From Extibacter muris (GTDB taxonomy: Bacteria > Bacillota > Clostridia > Lachnospirales > Lachnospiraceae), in NCBI RefSeq assembly GCF_004345005.1, contig NZ_SMMX01000004.1, positions 236,580 through 300,579 of the forward strand: a stretch of 64,000 nucleotides of DNA, written 5' to 3'. The translations under genes and the position numbers were made by a program. The first letter of the stretch is position 1, and every line of letters starts with the position of its first letter. This document shows, one piece after another, positions 1 to 8,223 of the stretch. The notes beneath the pieces were generated by a model. The model made no database searches and had not been told where the DNA came from. It was given only the letters and a program-made list of their open reading frames with translations.

Positions 1-98
1 TGCGCCTTTGCCAGAATGTCCCCACTGCTGTCAATCAGCATGGCCCTGGAACTCTGGGTGCCCACATCAAAGGTAAGTACGATATGTTCCTGCTTCAT
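1..98 (-). CDS. FGGY-family carbohydrate kinase, N-terminal fragment
   Basis: The reverse strand opens with ATG at 98 and codes for the start of a sugar or glycerol kinase: FDVGTQSSRAM matches the phosphate-1 motif (DxGTxS) of the FGGY family. Only 32 residues lie inside the window and the gene continues off the left edge. A strong ribosome site (GGAGGGGG) sits just upstream of the ATG. It is the last visible gene of the leftward flavoprotein operon, so it may phosphorylate a polyol or polyol-derived substrate handled by those enzymes. The substrate cannot be told from this fragment. Confidence 0.8.
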   Translation of the reverse strand, partial: MKQEHIVLTFDVGTQSSRAMLIDSSGDILAKA

Positions 99-117
99 CA
101 AGATCCCCCCTCCTGCC

Positions 118-1857
118 TCAGCGGATATCATCCCGCAAAAACCGCTTTTCCTCCTCCGGCAGATCAAGGCCAAGCGTGCCGCCGGGATTCATGACATTAT
201 CCGGGTCAAAATATTCTTTCAGCGCTTTCACTGCCCCGTACTCCGTTCTCCCGAGCTGTCCTTCCAGCCACGGCGCGAACATCTTCCCTATGCCGTGATG
301 GTGGCTCATGGCTGCCCCTGACTTCTGGATGGCATCCAGTATCGTGCTGTGGTACGCCTTGAATCTGTCTGCATCATCCATCCTCGTGATAAAGATAAAG
401 TATAGGTTGGCCCCTTGCGGGTAGCAGTGTGACATATGTGTCGTCACTATCGTATTCGGAAGCGCATGGCAGACCTTCCTCACTTCCCTGTGGACCTTTG
501 CCATGTTCGACCAGTTGACGGTACATTCAAGCGTATCGGTCATTATTCCAAAATCCAGAAGCGTATCTCTGAGATAGGGGTCATTGAACCGGCCTTTCTC
601 CCAGCTCTTCGTCACATACGACGTCAGGCTCATTCCTCCGTATTTTCTGGCGATGCGTCTGATATTGTCAGCCACATTCTTCGAGAATCCTTTCTCTCCG
701 TCTGTGAATCCAAGGAACAGGCATCGTTTCATGTCATCGTATCCACGCACATTTAGGAGGCTCCACAGCGGCGTGTCATCCACATTATAAAGGCGCAGCA
801 TCAGGTTCGTCTCCTCCGGGTCCGACAGACGGAATACGGAAGAAAAGCCTGCCTCGCACTGCATCATCTCACGGGCCGCTTCCCGCGCTGTCTTCCAGTT
901 TTTAAAAATATAGGAGAAGCGTTCCCTGTTCTCGGGCATATAGCGGAATACCTTGAGCGTCACTTCCGTCAAGACGCCGAACGCCCCTTCGCTTCCCATC
1001 ATAATCTGGTTCAGGTTCGGGCCCGTCGCCTCCCTCGGATAGCAGCTTGTCTGTACCGTTCCGACAGGTGTCGCATACTTCTGCCCCATGACGATATCGG
1101 TAATACAGCCGTAATAGGTGCTGTTCTGTCCTGCACCCCTCGTCACGACCCATCCTCCGACGCTGCTGTATTCAAATGACTGCGGGAAATGCCCGCACGT
1201 ATAACGGCGTCTGGCACCAAACAATTCCGGAGCACGGTTCAGCGCCTTCTCAAGCTTCGGGCCAGACATGCCGCTCTGCACGGTAATCGTCTGATCCTTC
1301 TCATTGAAGGAGATGACTTTCTGGAACCGCTTTCTCATATCGAGGGACACCCCTCCCTTCACCGGCTCCACTCCTCGGGTAACGCTGCTCCCTCCGCCAT
1401 AGACATAGAGGGGAATCTTGTGGGCGGAGCAATAGGCTACGATCTCTTCCACCTGTTTCGTCGTGCTCGGATATACGACTACATCCGGCAGGCAGTCCAC
1501 CCGCCTGCCGCGAAGCCGCAGGGCGTCGTACCCGGTCTTGCCGTAAGCTACGGCCAGCCGGGGATAATCCTCCGTCGTCACATATTCTTTCCCGACAATA
1601 TCCCGCAGCGCCTCCAGATGGACTTCTGCGAGTCCGCAGGGTGCGCCCAGTACTACGCGGTCCATCCCGATATCCCCGTCGTACTGTCTGAAGTCGTCAT
1701 CTGTCATGTTGAACTTTTCCTTCATCATCTTGTAAAGTGATTCCTTCGGATACTTTACAAAATCCGGATCTCCCCACCGGAAGATAGAGCGGTAGCTGTC
1801 TTCCGGTGCGGCCTCCTTCACCCATTTTGGTTCAAATCCTTTGTATGGCCTGCTCAT
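118..1857 (-). CDS. FAD-binding oxidase, alkyldihydroxyacetonephosphate synthase-like
   Basis: A soluble flavoprotein of 579 residues in the FAD_binding_4/PCMH superfamily. The FAD-binding part (about residues 120-300) carries YVYGGGSSVTRG, and the C-terminal half ends with the HHHGIGK motif typical of alkyl-DHAP synthases, near residue 530. Known relatives form ether-lipid precursors or oxidise hydroxy acids; which applies here is open. The start at 1857 (MSRPYK) is preferred because the AAAGGAG ribosome site lies at a proper distance; an ATG two codons earlier is too close. It follows the DUF1667 gene by 14 nt and precedes the FGGY kinase by 19 nt, so it is part of the same operon. Confidence 0.85.
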   Translation of the reverse strand: MSRPYKGFEPKWVKEAAPEDSYRSIFRWGDPDFVKYPKESLYKMMKEKFNMTDDDFRQYDGDIGMDRVVLGAPCGLAEVHLEALRDIVGKEYVTTEDYPRLAVAYGKTGYDALRLRGRRVDCLPDVVVYPSTTKQVEEIVAYCSAHKIPLYVYGGGSSVTRGVEPVKGGVSLDMRKRFQKVISFNEKDQTITVQSGMSGPKLEKALNRAPELFGARRRYTCGHFPQSFEYSSVGGWVVTRGAGQNSTYYGCITDIVMGQKYATPVGTVQTSCYPREATGPNLNQIMMGSEGAFGVLTEVTLKVFRYMPENRERFSYIFKNWKTAREAAREMMQCEAGFSSVFRLSDPEETNLMLRLYNVDDTPLWSLLNVRGYDDMKRCLFLGFTDGEKGFSKNVADNIRRIARKYGGMSLTSYVTKSWEKGRFNDPYLRDTLLDFGIMTDTLECTVNWSNMAKVHREVRKVCHALPNTIVTTHMSHCYPQGANLYFIFITRMDDADRFKAYHSTILDAIQKSGAAMSHHHGIGKMFAPWLEGQLGRTEYGAVKALKEYFDPDNVMNPGGTLGLDLPEEEKRFLRDDIR

Positions 1858-1871
1858 ATGCATCCTCTCCT

Positions 1872-2234
1872 TTACTCCTGTTCTGAAAGTATACTGCTCG
1901 TCACGATGATGTTCGCTCCCAGCCCAAGCACATCTTCTATCAGGACAGTTCCTTTTTCCACTCTTTCTGACACGACAATCTTATTAATCTTTTCCATAAC
2001 GTCAAATATCCGTTCCATGGGAATCTCCCTGGACACTCTGACCGGTATGACCGGTACCTTCGGAAATGCCGTTGCGACGGTAGAACATACCGTCCTCACC
2101 GGATTGGTCAGCTCTGCCACAGCAAATTCCTCACCCCTTTTGCACAGGTTCCCCGTCACCCGGTATCTTCCATTTGACTCTTCCACATGAAGCGTGCAGC
2201 CGTTCGGGCATACGATACAAGTCAGCTCTTTCAT
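1872..2234 (-). CDS. DUF1667 CxxC-type protein
   Basis: A small protein of 120 residues. The N-terminus has CIVCPNGC followed by a further Cys near residue 31, a pattern suited to a metal or Fe-S site. The rest (PVRTVCSTV, VPVIPVRVSREIP) matches the DUF1667 family, which is usually found beside GlpA-like flavoproteins. The start codon overlaps the stop of the upstream flavoprotein gene (ATGA, 2231-2234), which implies coupled translation. By context it probably serves as an electron-transfer or assembly partner of the two flavoproteins. That role is inferred from gene neighbourhood, not from the sequence itself. Confidence 0.85.
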   Translation of the reverse strand: MKELTCIVCPNGCTLHVEESNGRYRVTGNLCKRGEEFAVAELTNPVRTVCSTVATAFPKVPVIPVRVSREIPMERIFDVMEKINKIVVSERVEKGTVLIEDVLGLGANIIVTSSILSEQE

Positions 2235-3499
2235 CTTATCCCCTCCTTCTGCCGGATACGTGCTGTGATCCTGGCGTCCTCTTTAAGCCCGAAACTGCTG
2301 AAATCCAGCTCGATCCGTTCCATCTCCGGGGGCCTTAAGTTCCGGTAATGCTTCTCGAACAGCTCCTTTCCGTCCGCTTCAATGGCAAATGTACCGTCCC
2401 TTACCGTATGCCGGCTTCTGAAATACAGAACCGTCTCTATCCCGTCATGTACATTTATCTTCTGGGGCACGATATACTGCAGCGAATCGTCCGGCCGGAC
2501 CGGCACATCACGTTTCCTGACAGCCTCCTGCTGATAACCGGCAGCGGCAGCCCCTGCCAGTTCTCCGCTTTCCGACACATAGTCGACCAGGTCGCTGACG
2601 TGGAGCGCATTTCCACACGAAAATACCCCGGGTACGCCGGTCATGAAGTCCGAATTGCAGACCGGCCCCCGTGTCCCCTGGTCCATAGGCACCCCGAGGG
2701 ATTCTGCAATCTCATTCTCCGGGATAAGCCCCACGGACAGTATGAGCGCATCACAGCTGATTCTCTTCTCCGTCCCCGGCACAGGACGCATCGCGCCGTC
2801 CACGCGGGCGACCTCCACTGCATCCAGCCGTCTTTCGCCAAATGCTCTTGTCACCGTGTGGGAGAGATGAAGCGGAATATCATAGTCTTTCAGGCACTGG
2901 GCTATATTCCTCGTCAGTCCCGACGGCTCTGCCTTGGCTTCATACACCCCGGCAACTTCCGCCCCTTCCAGCGTAAGACGCCGTGCCATGATGAGGCCGA
3001 TATCGCCGCTTCCCAGTATGACGCATCTCTTCGTGGGCATCTGCCCCGACAGGTTGACAAGATGCTGTGCCGTACCTGCCGTAAATATTCCGGCGGGCCT
3101 TGTGCCATGGATAGCCACCTGCCTCGCCGTCCGTTCCCGGCAGCCGGTGGCAAGCACGATCGTCTTCGTCCTATATGCGGCGACACCGTTCACATTCACC
3201 ACGGTAAGGAGGAACCCCTCCTTACGCTTATCAACGGCAGTGACAAACGTCTGGACCAGGCATGTGATGTTCCGCTGACGCAAGGATTCCGTAAAGCGCT
3301 CCACATATTCCGGTCCGGTGAGCCTTTCGCCGTACCGTATCAGGCCAAAGCCATCATGGATGCACTGCTTCAGTACCCCGCCCATCCGGGCCTCCCGCTC
3401 GATAAGCAGAACACGCGCCCCGGCTTCATCCGCTTTGAGTGCGGCTGCCAGTCCCGCGGGACCGCCACCGATTACCGTCACGTCATATGGTCTCTTCAT
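2231..3499 (-). CDS. NAD(P)/FAD-dependent oxidoreductase
   Basis: A two-dinucleotide-binding flavoprotein of 422 residues. GGGPAGLAAALKA near the N-terminus binds FAD, and GSGDIGLIMARRL near residue 165 is a second Rossmann motif for NAD(P). VLATGCRER and GVFSCGNALHV are standard for this class, which includes sarcosine/opine oxidase alpha-like and GlpB-like subunits. The start at 3499 (MKRPYDV) is chosen for the AAAGGAGG site upstream. It overlaps the end of the GlpA-like gene by 17 nt and shares an ATGA with DUF1667 downstream. It may pass electrons from the GlpA-like subunit to NAD or to a quinone. The substrate is unknown. Confidence 0.85.
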   Translation of the reverse strand: MKRPYDVTVIGGGPAGLAAALKADEAGARVLLIEREARMGGVLKQCIHDGFGLIRYGERLTGPEYVERFTESLRQRNITCLVQTFVTAVDKRKEGFLLTVVNVNGVAAYRTKTIVLATGCRERTARQVAIHGTRPAGIFTAGTAQHLVNLSGQMPTKRCVILGSGDIGLIMARRLTLEGAEVAGVYEAKAEPSGLTRNIAQCLKDYDIPLHLSHTVTRAFGERRLDAVEVARVDGAMRPVPGTEKRISCDALILSVGLIPENEIAESLGVPMDQGTRGPVCNSDFMTGVPGVFSCGNALHVSDLVDYVSESGELAGAAAAGYQQEAVRKRDVPVRPDDSLQYIVPQKINVHDGIETVLYFRSRHTVRDGTFAIEADGKELFEKHYRNLRPPEMERIELDFSSFGLKEDARITARIRQKEGIR

Positions 3500-5237
3500 C
3501 GTACCGCCTCCTTTGCACCGCTCCTTTCGTCCGGCCATACGTTATGGCAGAACCGTCTCCTGCCTTTGTTACCTCCTCAGGCCGAAGCTGCATGTACTCG
3601 CCTATGATATCCATGACCAAGGGCATGCAGAACCCTCCCTGGCAGCGCCCCATGCCGGGCCGCAGCCTCTTCTTGATTCCGTCTACCGTAGGAACGGTGA
3701 GGGGGGATTTCAACGCGTCCAGAATCTCTCCTTTGCTGATCTCTTCACACCGGCAGACGATGATTCCGTAATCAGGATTCTTCCGAATCATCCTGTCCCT
3801 TTCTTCTTTTGACATATCTTTCAGTACCGGTCCCCCCCTGCGGTTGGGATCAAATGTATCCTTCTGCTCTACCGCCTTAATCTTACGGAGCTCTTCCAAT
3901 GCCATCCGCTCTATATCCAGCGCCACCGCAGGAGCGGTCGTAAGGCCCGGAGACTGTATGCCTGCGCAGTGGATCAGATTTTTTGTCCTGCGGCCTTTCT
4001 CTATTATGAAATCTTCCTCATACGTAGCAGGGCGGACTCCGGTGAAATACGTAATAATGTCCTTCTTTCCAAGCCTTCCTGCCGTCATCTTCTGCTTGGC
4101 AAACACGGCATCGATGCTCTCCTGCCTTGTCGCAAAGTTCTCCTTCTCATATGTCTCTTCTGCATCGGGACCTACAAGCAGATTGCCGTGTACCGTATGA
4201 AGGATGCCTCCCCCTTTCGTGTGGGCCGGATTCTGCTTCAACGTCTTGACGGATGCGATGCCTTTTACGATGTGTCCTGCCTTTTTATCCAGTATAGAAT
4301 TCGTCCCTTTCCGTGGATGGATAGAATAGAACCTGTCTCCTGCCATGGCTGCGATATCCTCCGCAAACGTACCTGCCGCGTTGATGACGATAGACGGATA
4401 GATACGGCCTCTGTTCGTCTGTACGCACTCTATCCGCCCCTCCTTCGTCTCCATCCCGAGGACCGCCGTATTGAGGCTTATCTGTGCCCCGTTTTCCACC
4501 GCATTCTCACCATAGGCTATCGTGAGGCCGTAAGGGCAGACACAACCGGCGCTCGGATTATACATGGCAAAGCAGATATCGGGATTCAGCTCTGCTTCTT
4601 TCCTGCGAAGTTCCTTCCGGCCCAGAATCACCGTATCCGTAACTTTGCATATGTATTTCCTGTGCCAGACATAGGCCAGCACAGCAGGATACATCCACCA
4701 CCGGGTGAATCCCACATACTGCCCGCACCGATGGAAGGGCACATCCAGCTCCCGGCATATCTTATCAAACATCTTATTTCCGGCAAGGACGTAGTGCTGC
4801 TTCAGCGTTCCCTTGTTCAAGTCCACGCCCGGATGCACTTCTCCGTCATTCCTGCCTGATGCCTGAACGGCAAGGTCCGCCTCTTTCTCCACAAGCAGGA
4901 TATCCAGCTTCCATTTGGCAAGCTCCCTGGCGATGCTGGCGCCGGATATCCCCCCGCCTATGACAAGGACATCCGGCCGCCTCCCCTCCAGCTCCTCATC
5001 ACTCCAGGATGGCATGCGCATCTGAGGCATCGTGACGCCATCCAGAACGATATCATTGACGACATGCATAGGTGTTCCTTTCTGCACGCACATGCTGCAC
5101 GCAGCAACGATATCCGTCCATCTTGACAGTGTCCCTGACACACGGATGGCATCTTCATCTATCCTGGCCCTTACCGTCGGCCCGTAGTGCTTGTTCAGCT
5201 TCCTATTCAGCTTCTTCTCCAGATTATCTCCATACAT
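3483..5237 (-). CDS. GlpA-like FAD-dependent oxidoreductase with C-terminal [2Fe-2S] domain
   Basis: First gene of the leftward operon, 584 residues. About 90 residues at the N-terminus look like a small accessory domain (possibly BON-like). A DAO/GlpA-type domain follows, starting with VIGGGISGASIARELA. A BFD-like [2Fe-2S] domain near residue 495 has CRCEE and later GRCQGGFC, giving four ligand cysteines. The layout matches anaerobic glycerol-3-phosphate dehydrogenase GlpA and related 2-hydroxy-acid oxidases. With the second flavoprotein and DUF1667 it probably forms one membrane-associated or soluble complex. A good sigma-A promoter lies about 50 nt upstream. Glycerol 3-phosphate is a candidate substrate but is not proven. 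Confidence 0.85.
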   Translation of the reverse strand: MYGDNLEKKLNRKLNKHYGPTVRARIDEDAIRVSGTLSRWTDIVAACSMCVQKGTPMHVVNDIVLDGVTMPQMRMPSWSDEELEGRRPDVLVIGGGISGASIARELAKWKLDILLVEKEADLAVQASGRNDGEVHPGVDLNKGTLKQHYVLAGNKMFDKICRELDVPFHRCGQYVGFTRWWMYPAVLAYVWHRKYICKVTDTVILGRKELRRKEAELNPDICFAMYNPSAGCVCPYGLTIAYGENAVENGAQISLNTAVLGMETKEGRIECVQTNRGRIYPSIVINAAGTFAEDIAAMAGDRFYSIHPRKGTNSILDKKAGHIVKGIASVKTLKQNPAHTKGGGILHTVHGNLLVGPDAEETYEKENFATRQESIDAVFAKQKMTAGRLGKKDIITYFTGVRPATYEEDFIIEKGRRTKNLIHCAGIQSPGLTTAPAVALDIERMALEELRKIKAVEQKDTFDPNRRGGPVLKDMSKEERDRMIRKNPDYGIIVCRCEEISKGEILDALKSPLTVPTVDGIKKRLRPGMGRCQGGFCMPLVMDIIGEYMQLRPEEVTKAGDGSAITYGRTKGAVQRRRYDEETI

Positions 5238-5258
5238 CCAATCACTTCTTTCCCGATA

Positions 5259-5272
5259 GTCGTCCGCACGAC
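5259..5272. promoter_or_regulatory. Inverted repeat GTCGT-N4-ACGAC, candidate TetR operator
   Basis: A 14-bp dyad lies between the -10 box of the leftward operon promoter and the GlpA-like start codon, within the first part of the transcript. The position suits a repressor, most simply the divergent TetR protein at 5410. Arms are only five base pairs, so the call is tentative. Confidence 0.4.
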
Positions 5273-5287
5273 CGACTTCTTATTCTC

Positions 5288-5316
5288 ATAGTAGCAAAGC
5301 GGTTTTTAATTGTCAA
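5288..5316 (-). promoter_or_regulatory. Sigma-A promoter of the flavoprotein operon
   Basis: On the minus strand TTGACA (5311-5316) and TACTAT (5288-5293) are separated by exactly 17 bp. The predicted start of transcription is near 5281, about 45 nt before the GlpA-like start codon. Confidence 0.75.
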
Positions 5317-5350
5317 TCAGAAAGCAGTTTCCAACGGAAGAATTCTGAAA

Positions 5351-5379
5351 TTGACTTTCCGGGTCACGGGCTGTAAACT
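5351..5379 (+). promoter_or_regulatory. Sigma-A promoter of the tetR-amidohydrolase pair
   Basis: TTGACT (5351-5356) and TAAACT (5374-5379) are separated by 17 bp, ending 30 nt before the TetR start codon. It faces away from the flavoprotein operon promoter, with about 35 bp between the two -35 boxes. Confidence 0.65.
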
Positions 5380-5409
5380 GGATATATAAAAGGTATAAGG
5401 GGATCTGAT

Positions 5410-5973
5410 ATGGCTGCGCCAAGAAAAGACAATGTAAAAGAACTGATAATAGAGACGACGGAAGATCTGCTGAGGTCGAAGAAGCTTTCCGATATCTCCC
5501 TCTCTGAGATTGCACGCTCTGCCGGCATCTCTAAAGGGACACTGTATTACCACTATAAGACGAAGACCGACATTCTGTTTGACATCACGGACAAGTATCT
5601 GGACAGGCAGTATCATGACCTCGTCGAATGGACCGGGGATGCCTCCAAAGATACTTCCGTACACAGGCTTGTAAAGTATATTCTGGAACGGGATATTTCT
5701 ACAGCGGGGATGCGGCTGCATCTTTTCTACGACGCCATGCTTGGCAATGAAACGATCCGGGAAAAGCTTCTGGACCGCTACCGGGAATTCGCCGGTGTCA
5801 TATCAGAAAAGATCGGCGAACGCACGGACAGGGTTCCCCCCGACTATTTTGCCTGGCTGCTTCTGCTCCTGTCCGACGGACTCTTCATCCACCAGAAGCT
5901 TGGCAACGGCGAGCTTGACCCTGCCAGGTTTATACAGCAGACAGAACAATTCATACAGGAGGAGTTCTTATGA
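5410..5973 (+). CDS. TetR/AcrR-family transcriptional regulator
   Basis: A 187-residue one-component regulator. The N-terminal helix-turn-helix is clear: SLSEIARSAGISKGTLYYHYKTKTDIL (residues about 35-61), the usual TetR recognition region. The C-terminal part is an all-helical ligand domain that cannot be assigned a ligand by eye. It is divergent from the flavoprotein operon and overlaps the following amidohydrolase by four bases (ATGA), so it most likely controls both directions. Ribosome site AAGGGG precedes the ATG. The inverted repeat at 5259-5272 is a possible binding site. Confidence 0.9.
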   Translation: MAAPRKDNVKELIIETTEDLLRSKKLSDISLSEIARSAGISKGTLYYHYKTKTDILFDITDKYLDRQYHDLVEWTGDASKDTSVHRLVKYILERDISTAGMRLHLFYDAMLGNETIREKLLDRYREFAGVISEKIGERTDRVPPDYFAWLLLLLSDGLFIHQKLGNGELDPARFIQQTEQFIQEEFL

Positions 5974-6956
5974 TTGACGCGCATATCCACTACGCCGCAT
6001 CCGTCGGCATGGAACGCCTGAACAAGATAATACACGAGGCCGGGCTTGAGGCTGCCGCACTGCAGTGCATTCCAAAGGGAGGTATCCTGCCGGTGGAAGA
6101 AGATGCATTCGCATTCAAAGAACAGTGCGCAGTACCGGTATATGTCTTCGGCGGCATCAGCCGTCTGGCCTACGATACGGCGGACCTTTTAACGCAAGGG
6201 GCCTCTCCGCTGCCCGGACGTCTCGACAAAGAGGTGACAAGACTTCTCGATATGGGCTGCACCGGTATCAAGATGCTGGAGGGAAAGCCTGACGTGAGAA
6301 AGCGCTTCCATGTTCCAGACTTTGACAGCCCTGTTTGGGAGACATACTGGGCAAGGCTGGAAGAGGAGCAGATTCCTGTATATATGCATTTAAATGACCC
6401 GGAAGAATTCTGGGATGCAGAAAATGTAGCCGACTATGTAAAAAAAGCCGGGTGGTTCTATGACAGTACTTTCGTAGGCAATGAAGACCAGTATGCCCAG
6501 ATACTGCATGTCTTAGAACGCCATCCCCGGCTTAAGATTCTATTTCCACATTTTTTCTTTCTCTCAAAACAGCTGGAACGGCTGTCGAAAATACTGGATG
6601 CCTTCCCTGAGATAAGGATTGATATCACGCCCGGCATCGAGCTCTACTACAATCTGTCGTCCCAGGCCGGCAGGGCAAAGGATTTCTTCCTGACGTACAG
6701 GGACCGTATCCTCTATGGCACAGACATCGGAGCACGCGCACTCATCAGATCTGAAAACGTACCGCTCGATCTGGAAGAATGCCGGTCCCGCATCAAGCTG
6801 ATCCGAGGCTATCTCGAGACAGATGGCGACTATCTCCTGGAATCAGACGGGCACTATGTCGTAGAGAGGCCCCCTGTTACGATGCATGGGCTCGGCCTGC
6901 CCCGTCCGGTACTGGATGATATCTATTCCAATAATTTTCTTGACTTCATCAAATGA
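5970..6956 (+). CDS. Amidohydrolase-family metal-dependent hydrolase
   Basis: A TIM-barrel hydrolase of 328 residues. IDAHIHYAAS at the N-terminus supplies the HxH metal pair; YMHLNDP (about residue 135), FPHFFFL (about residue 192) and YGTDIGA (about residue 249) give the later His and Asp ligands. It resembles amidohydrolase_2 (ACMSD-like) proteins that hydrolyse or decarboxylate small carboxylic compounds. The start overlaps the tetR stop, so the two are co-translated. It ends one base before the convergent glutathione peroxidase stop, leaving no separate terminator. The substrate is unknown and may be linked to the divergent redox operon. Confidence 0.85.
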   Translation: MIDAHIHYAASVGMERLNKIIHEAGLEAAALQCIPKGGILPVEEDAFAFKEQCAVPVYVFGGISRLAYDTADLLTQGASPLPGRLDKEVTRLLDMGCTGIKMLEGKPDVRKRFHVPDFDSPVWETYWARLEEEQIPVYMHLNDPEEFWDAENVADYVKKAGWFYDSTFVGNEDQYAQILHVLERHPRLKILFPHFFFLSKQLERLSKILDAFPEIRIDITPGIELYYNLSSQAGRAKDFFLTYRDRILYGTDIGARALIRSENVPLDLEECRSRIKLIRGYLETDGDYLLESDGHYVVERPPVTMHGLGLPRPVLDDIYSNNFLDFIK

Positions 6957-7505
6957 TCATCTGCACAGCTGCTCTACCGCCTGCTCTACTTTATCCATGC
7001 CGGCGGTAGGCTCATACCGGTCTACGACGGTGCCGTCCCTGTTGATCAGGAACTTTGTAAAATTCCACTTGATATCGTTATTTTCCTCATAATGCGGATC
7101 CTCCGCAGACAGAATCTCGTGCAGCTTGCCGCTCAGCGGGTGTCCGGAATCGAATCCTCTGAATTCCTGCTTCTCTGTCAGCATGCGGTAGAGTGGATGT
7201 GCATGTTCCCCTTTAACCTCCGTCTTTGAAAATACGGGAAAAGTCACTCCGTAATTCTTTCTGCAGAATGCCTCCACTTCCTTGTCATCACCCGGTTCCT
7301 GCTCCTTAAACTGGTTGCACGGAAACGCAAGGATTTCTAATCCTTTGTCACGGTATTTGCGGTAGAGCGCCTCCAGTTCCTCATACTGCGGGGTGAACCC
7401 GCACTTGCTTGCAGTATTGACGACAAGGAGGATCTTCCCCTTGTACTTCTCCATGCTTTCCACCGTACCGTCAATACGCTTCAATTCAATCTCGTTCATA
7501 TTCAT
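6957..7505 (-). CDS. Glutathione peroxidase family protein (cysteine type)
   Basis: A thiol peroxidase of 182 residues in the GPx/BsaA family, which reduces hydroperoxides using thioredoxin or low-molecular thiols in the cytoplasm. The catalytic residue is Cys in NTASKCGFTPQY, not selenocysteine. The supporting Gln (FPCNQFKEQEPG) and the Trp-Asn pair (IKWNFTKFL) are present, so the tetrad is intact. The start at 7505 (MNMNEIEL) is chosen because AGGAGGAG lies seven to eight bases upstream; a longer reading frame lacks a ribosome site. It stands alone and protects an anaerobe from oxygen exposure, by analogy with relatives. Confidence 0.93.
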   Translation of the reverse strand: MNMNEIELKRIDGTVESMEKYKGKILLVVNTASKCGFTPQYEELEALYRKYRDKGLEILAFPCNQFKEQEPGDDKEVEAFCRKNYGVTFPVFSKTEVKGEHAHPLYRMLTEKQEFRGFDSGHPLSGKLHEILSAEDPHYEENNDIKWNFTKFLINRDGTVVDRYEPTAGMDKVEQAVEQLCR

Positions 7506-7600
7506 AAGCTTCCACTCCTCCTGGTAATAATCTTTCATTTAGTATGGATGGAAAATGAAGTGATTATTCCCAATTAGGAGTTACATAAACCAGACGCTGA

Positions 7601-7615
7601 TGGGGAGGTATGGGA
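7601..7615. repeat. Isolated copy of the arm sequence of the 55-kb structured element
   Basis: The 15-mer tggggaggtatggga is identical to the 5' stem arm of the structured element at 55082-55291 (minus strand). It lies just past the mogA stop. No partner arm is visible here, so it may be a remnant or a chance match. Confidence 0.35.
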
Positions 7616-7621
7616 TTCGCA

Positions 7622-8149
7622 TCACTGCACCTGCCTGTGCCGCGGAGCCGGACCGCCACATTCCGCTTCTCTTCCGGTCAGTATCGCGAGCCCGTGTCCG
7701 AGGGACGGCAGGATGAACCCAAGGCTTTCCCTGACCGCCTTAGGGCTCCCGGGAAGATTCACGATCAACGTCTTTCCACGTATCACGGACACGCCGCGCC
7801 CGAGCATTGCCCTTGGCGTAACCTGAAGAGAATAAAGACGGATAGCGTCTGCAATCCCCGGCGCGTTCCTGTCCCCGACATGAAGCGTAGCTTCCGGCGT
7901 ACGGTCGCGCTCTGCAAATCCGGTTCCTCCTGTTGTGAATATCAAATCCATATGTTCTTCGTCGCTTAGCCGGATGAGTTCCCGCTCAATCATATCCTGT
8001 TCATCCGGCAGAAGGACATTTTCGACAATATCATAACCTTCTTCTGACATAATCTCCTGAATCAGAGGCCCGCTCTTGTCCTCTCTCTCTCCATGATACC
8101 CTTTATCGCTCAGAGTGACTATCGCTGTCCTCCATCTGTATGCTTCCAT
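7622..8149 (-). CDS. MogA/MoaB-family molybdenum cofactor protein
   Basis: A 175-residue protein of the MoCF_biosynth fold. TTGGTGFAERDRTPEA is the signature of MogA/MoaB, and LPGSPKAVRESL is the second conserved loop. The family adenylylates molybdopterin (MogA) during molybdenum cofactor synthesis in the cytoplasm. The start is supported by AAAGGAGG seven bases upstream. No other moa or moe genes lie next to it. The last 15 residues (PAPRHRQVQ) are an extra tail that is not part of the usual domain. Whether this member is MogA or MoaB is not clear from sequence alone. Confidence 0.88.
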   Translation of the reverse strand: MEAYRWRTAIVTLSDKGYHGEREDKSGPLIQEIMSEEGYDIVENVLLPDEQDMIERELIRLSDEEHMDLIFTTGGTGFAERDRTPEATLHVGDRNAPGIADAIRLYSLQVTPRAMLGRGVSVIRGKTLIVNLPGSPKAVRESLGFILPSLGHGLAILTGREAECGGPAPRHRQVQ

Positions 8150-8223
8150 GTGACTCCTCCTTTGTGCCTATATTATACCGCTTATCCTGTCACATGTACA
8201 CACTGCTTTTCTGGCAGATGCTG

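Noticed and set aside
2348..3607. 419-residue plus-strand frame opposite the flavoprotein gene
   Set aside because: It is antisense to a clear NAD/FAD oxidoreductase with intact motifs; composition is that of a shadow frame.
6957..7505. Selenocysteine in the glutathione peroxidase
   Set aside because: The catalytic codon is a normal Cys (TASKCGFT) and no in-frame TGA or SECIS hairpin is present.
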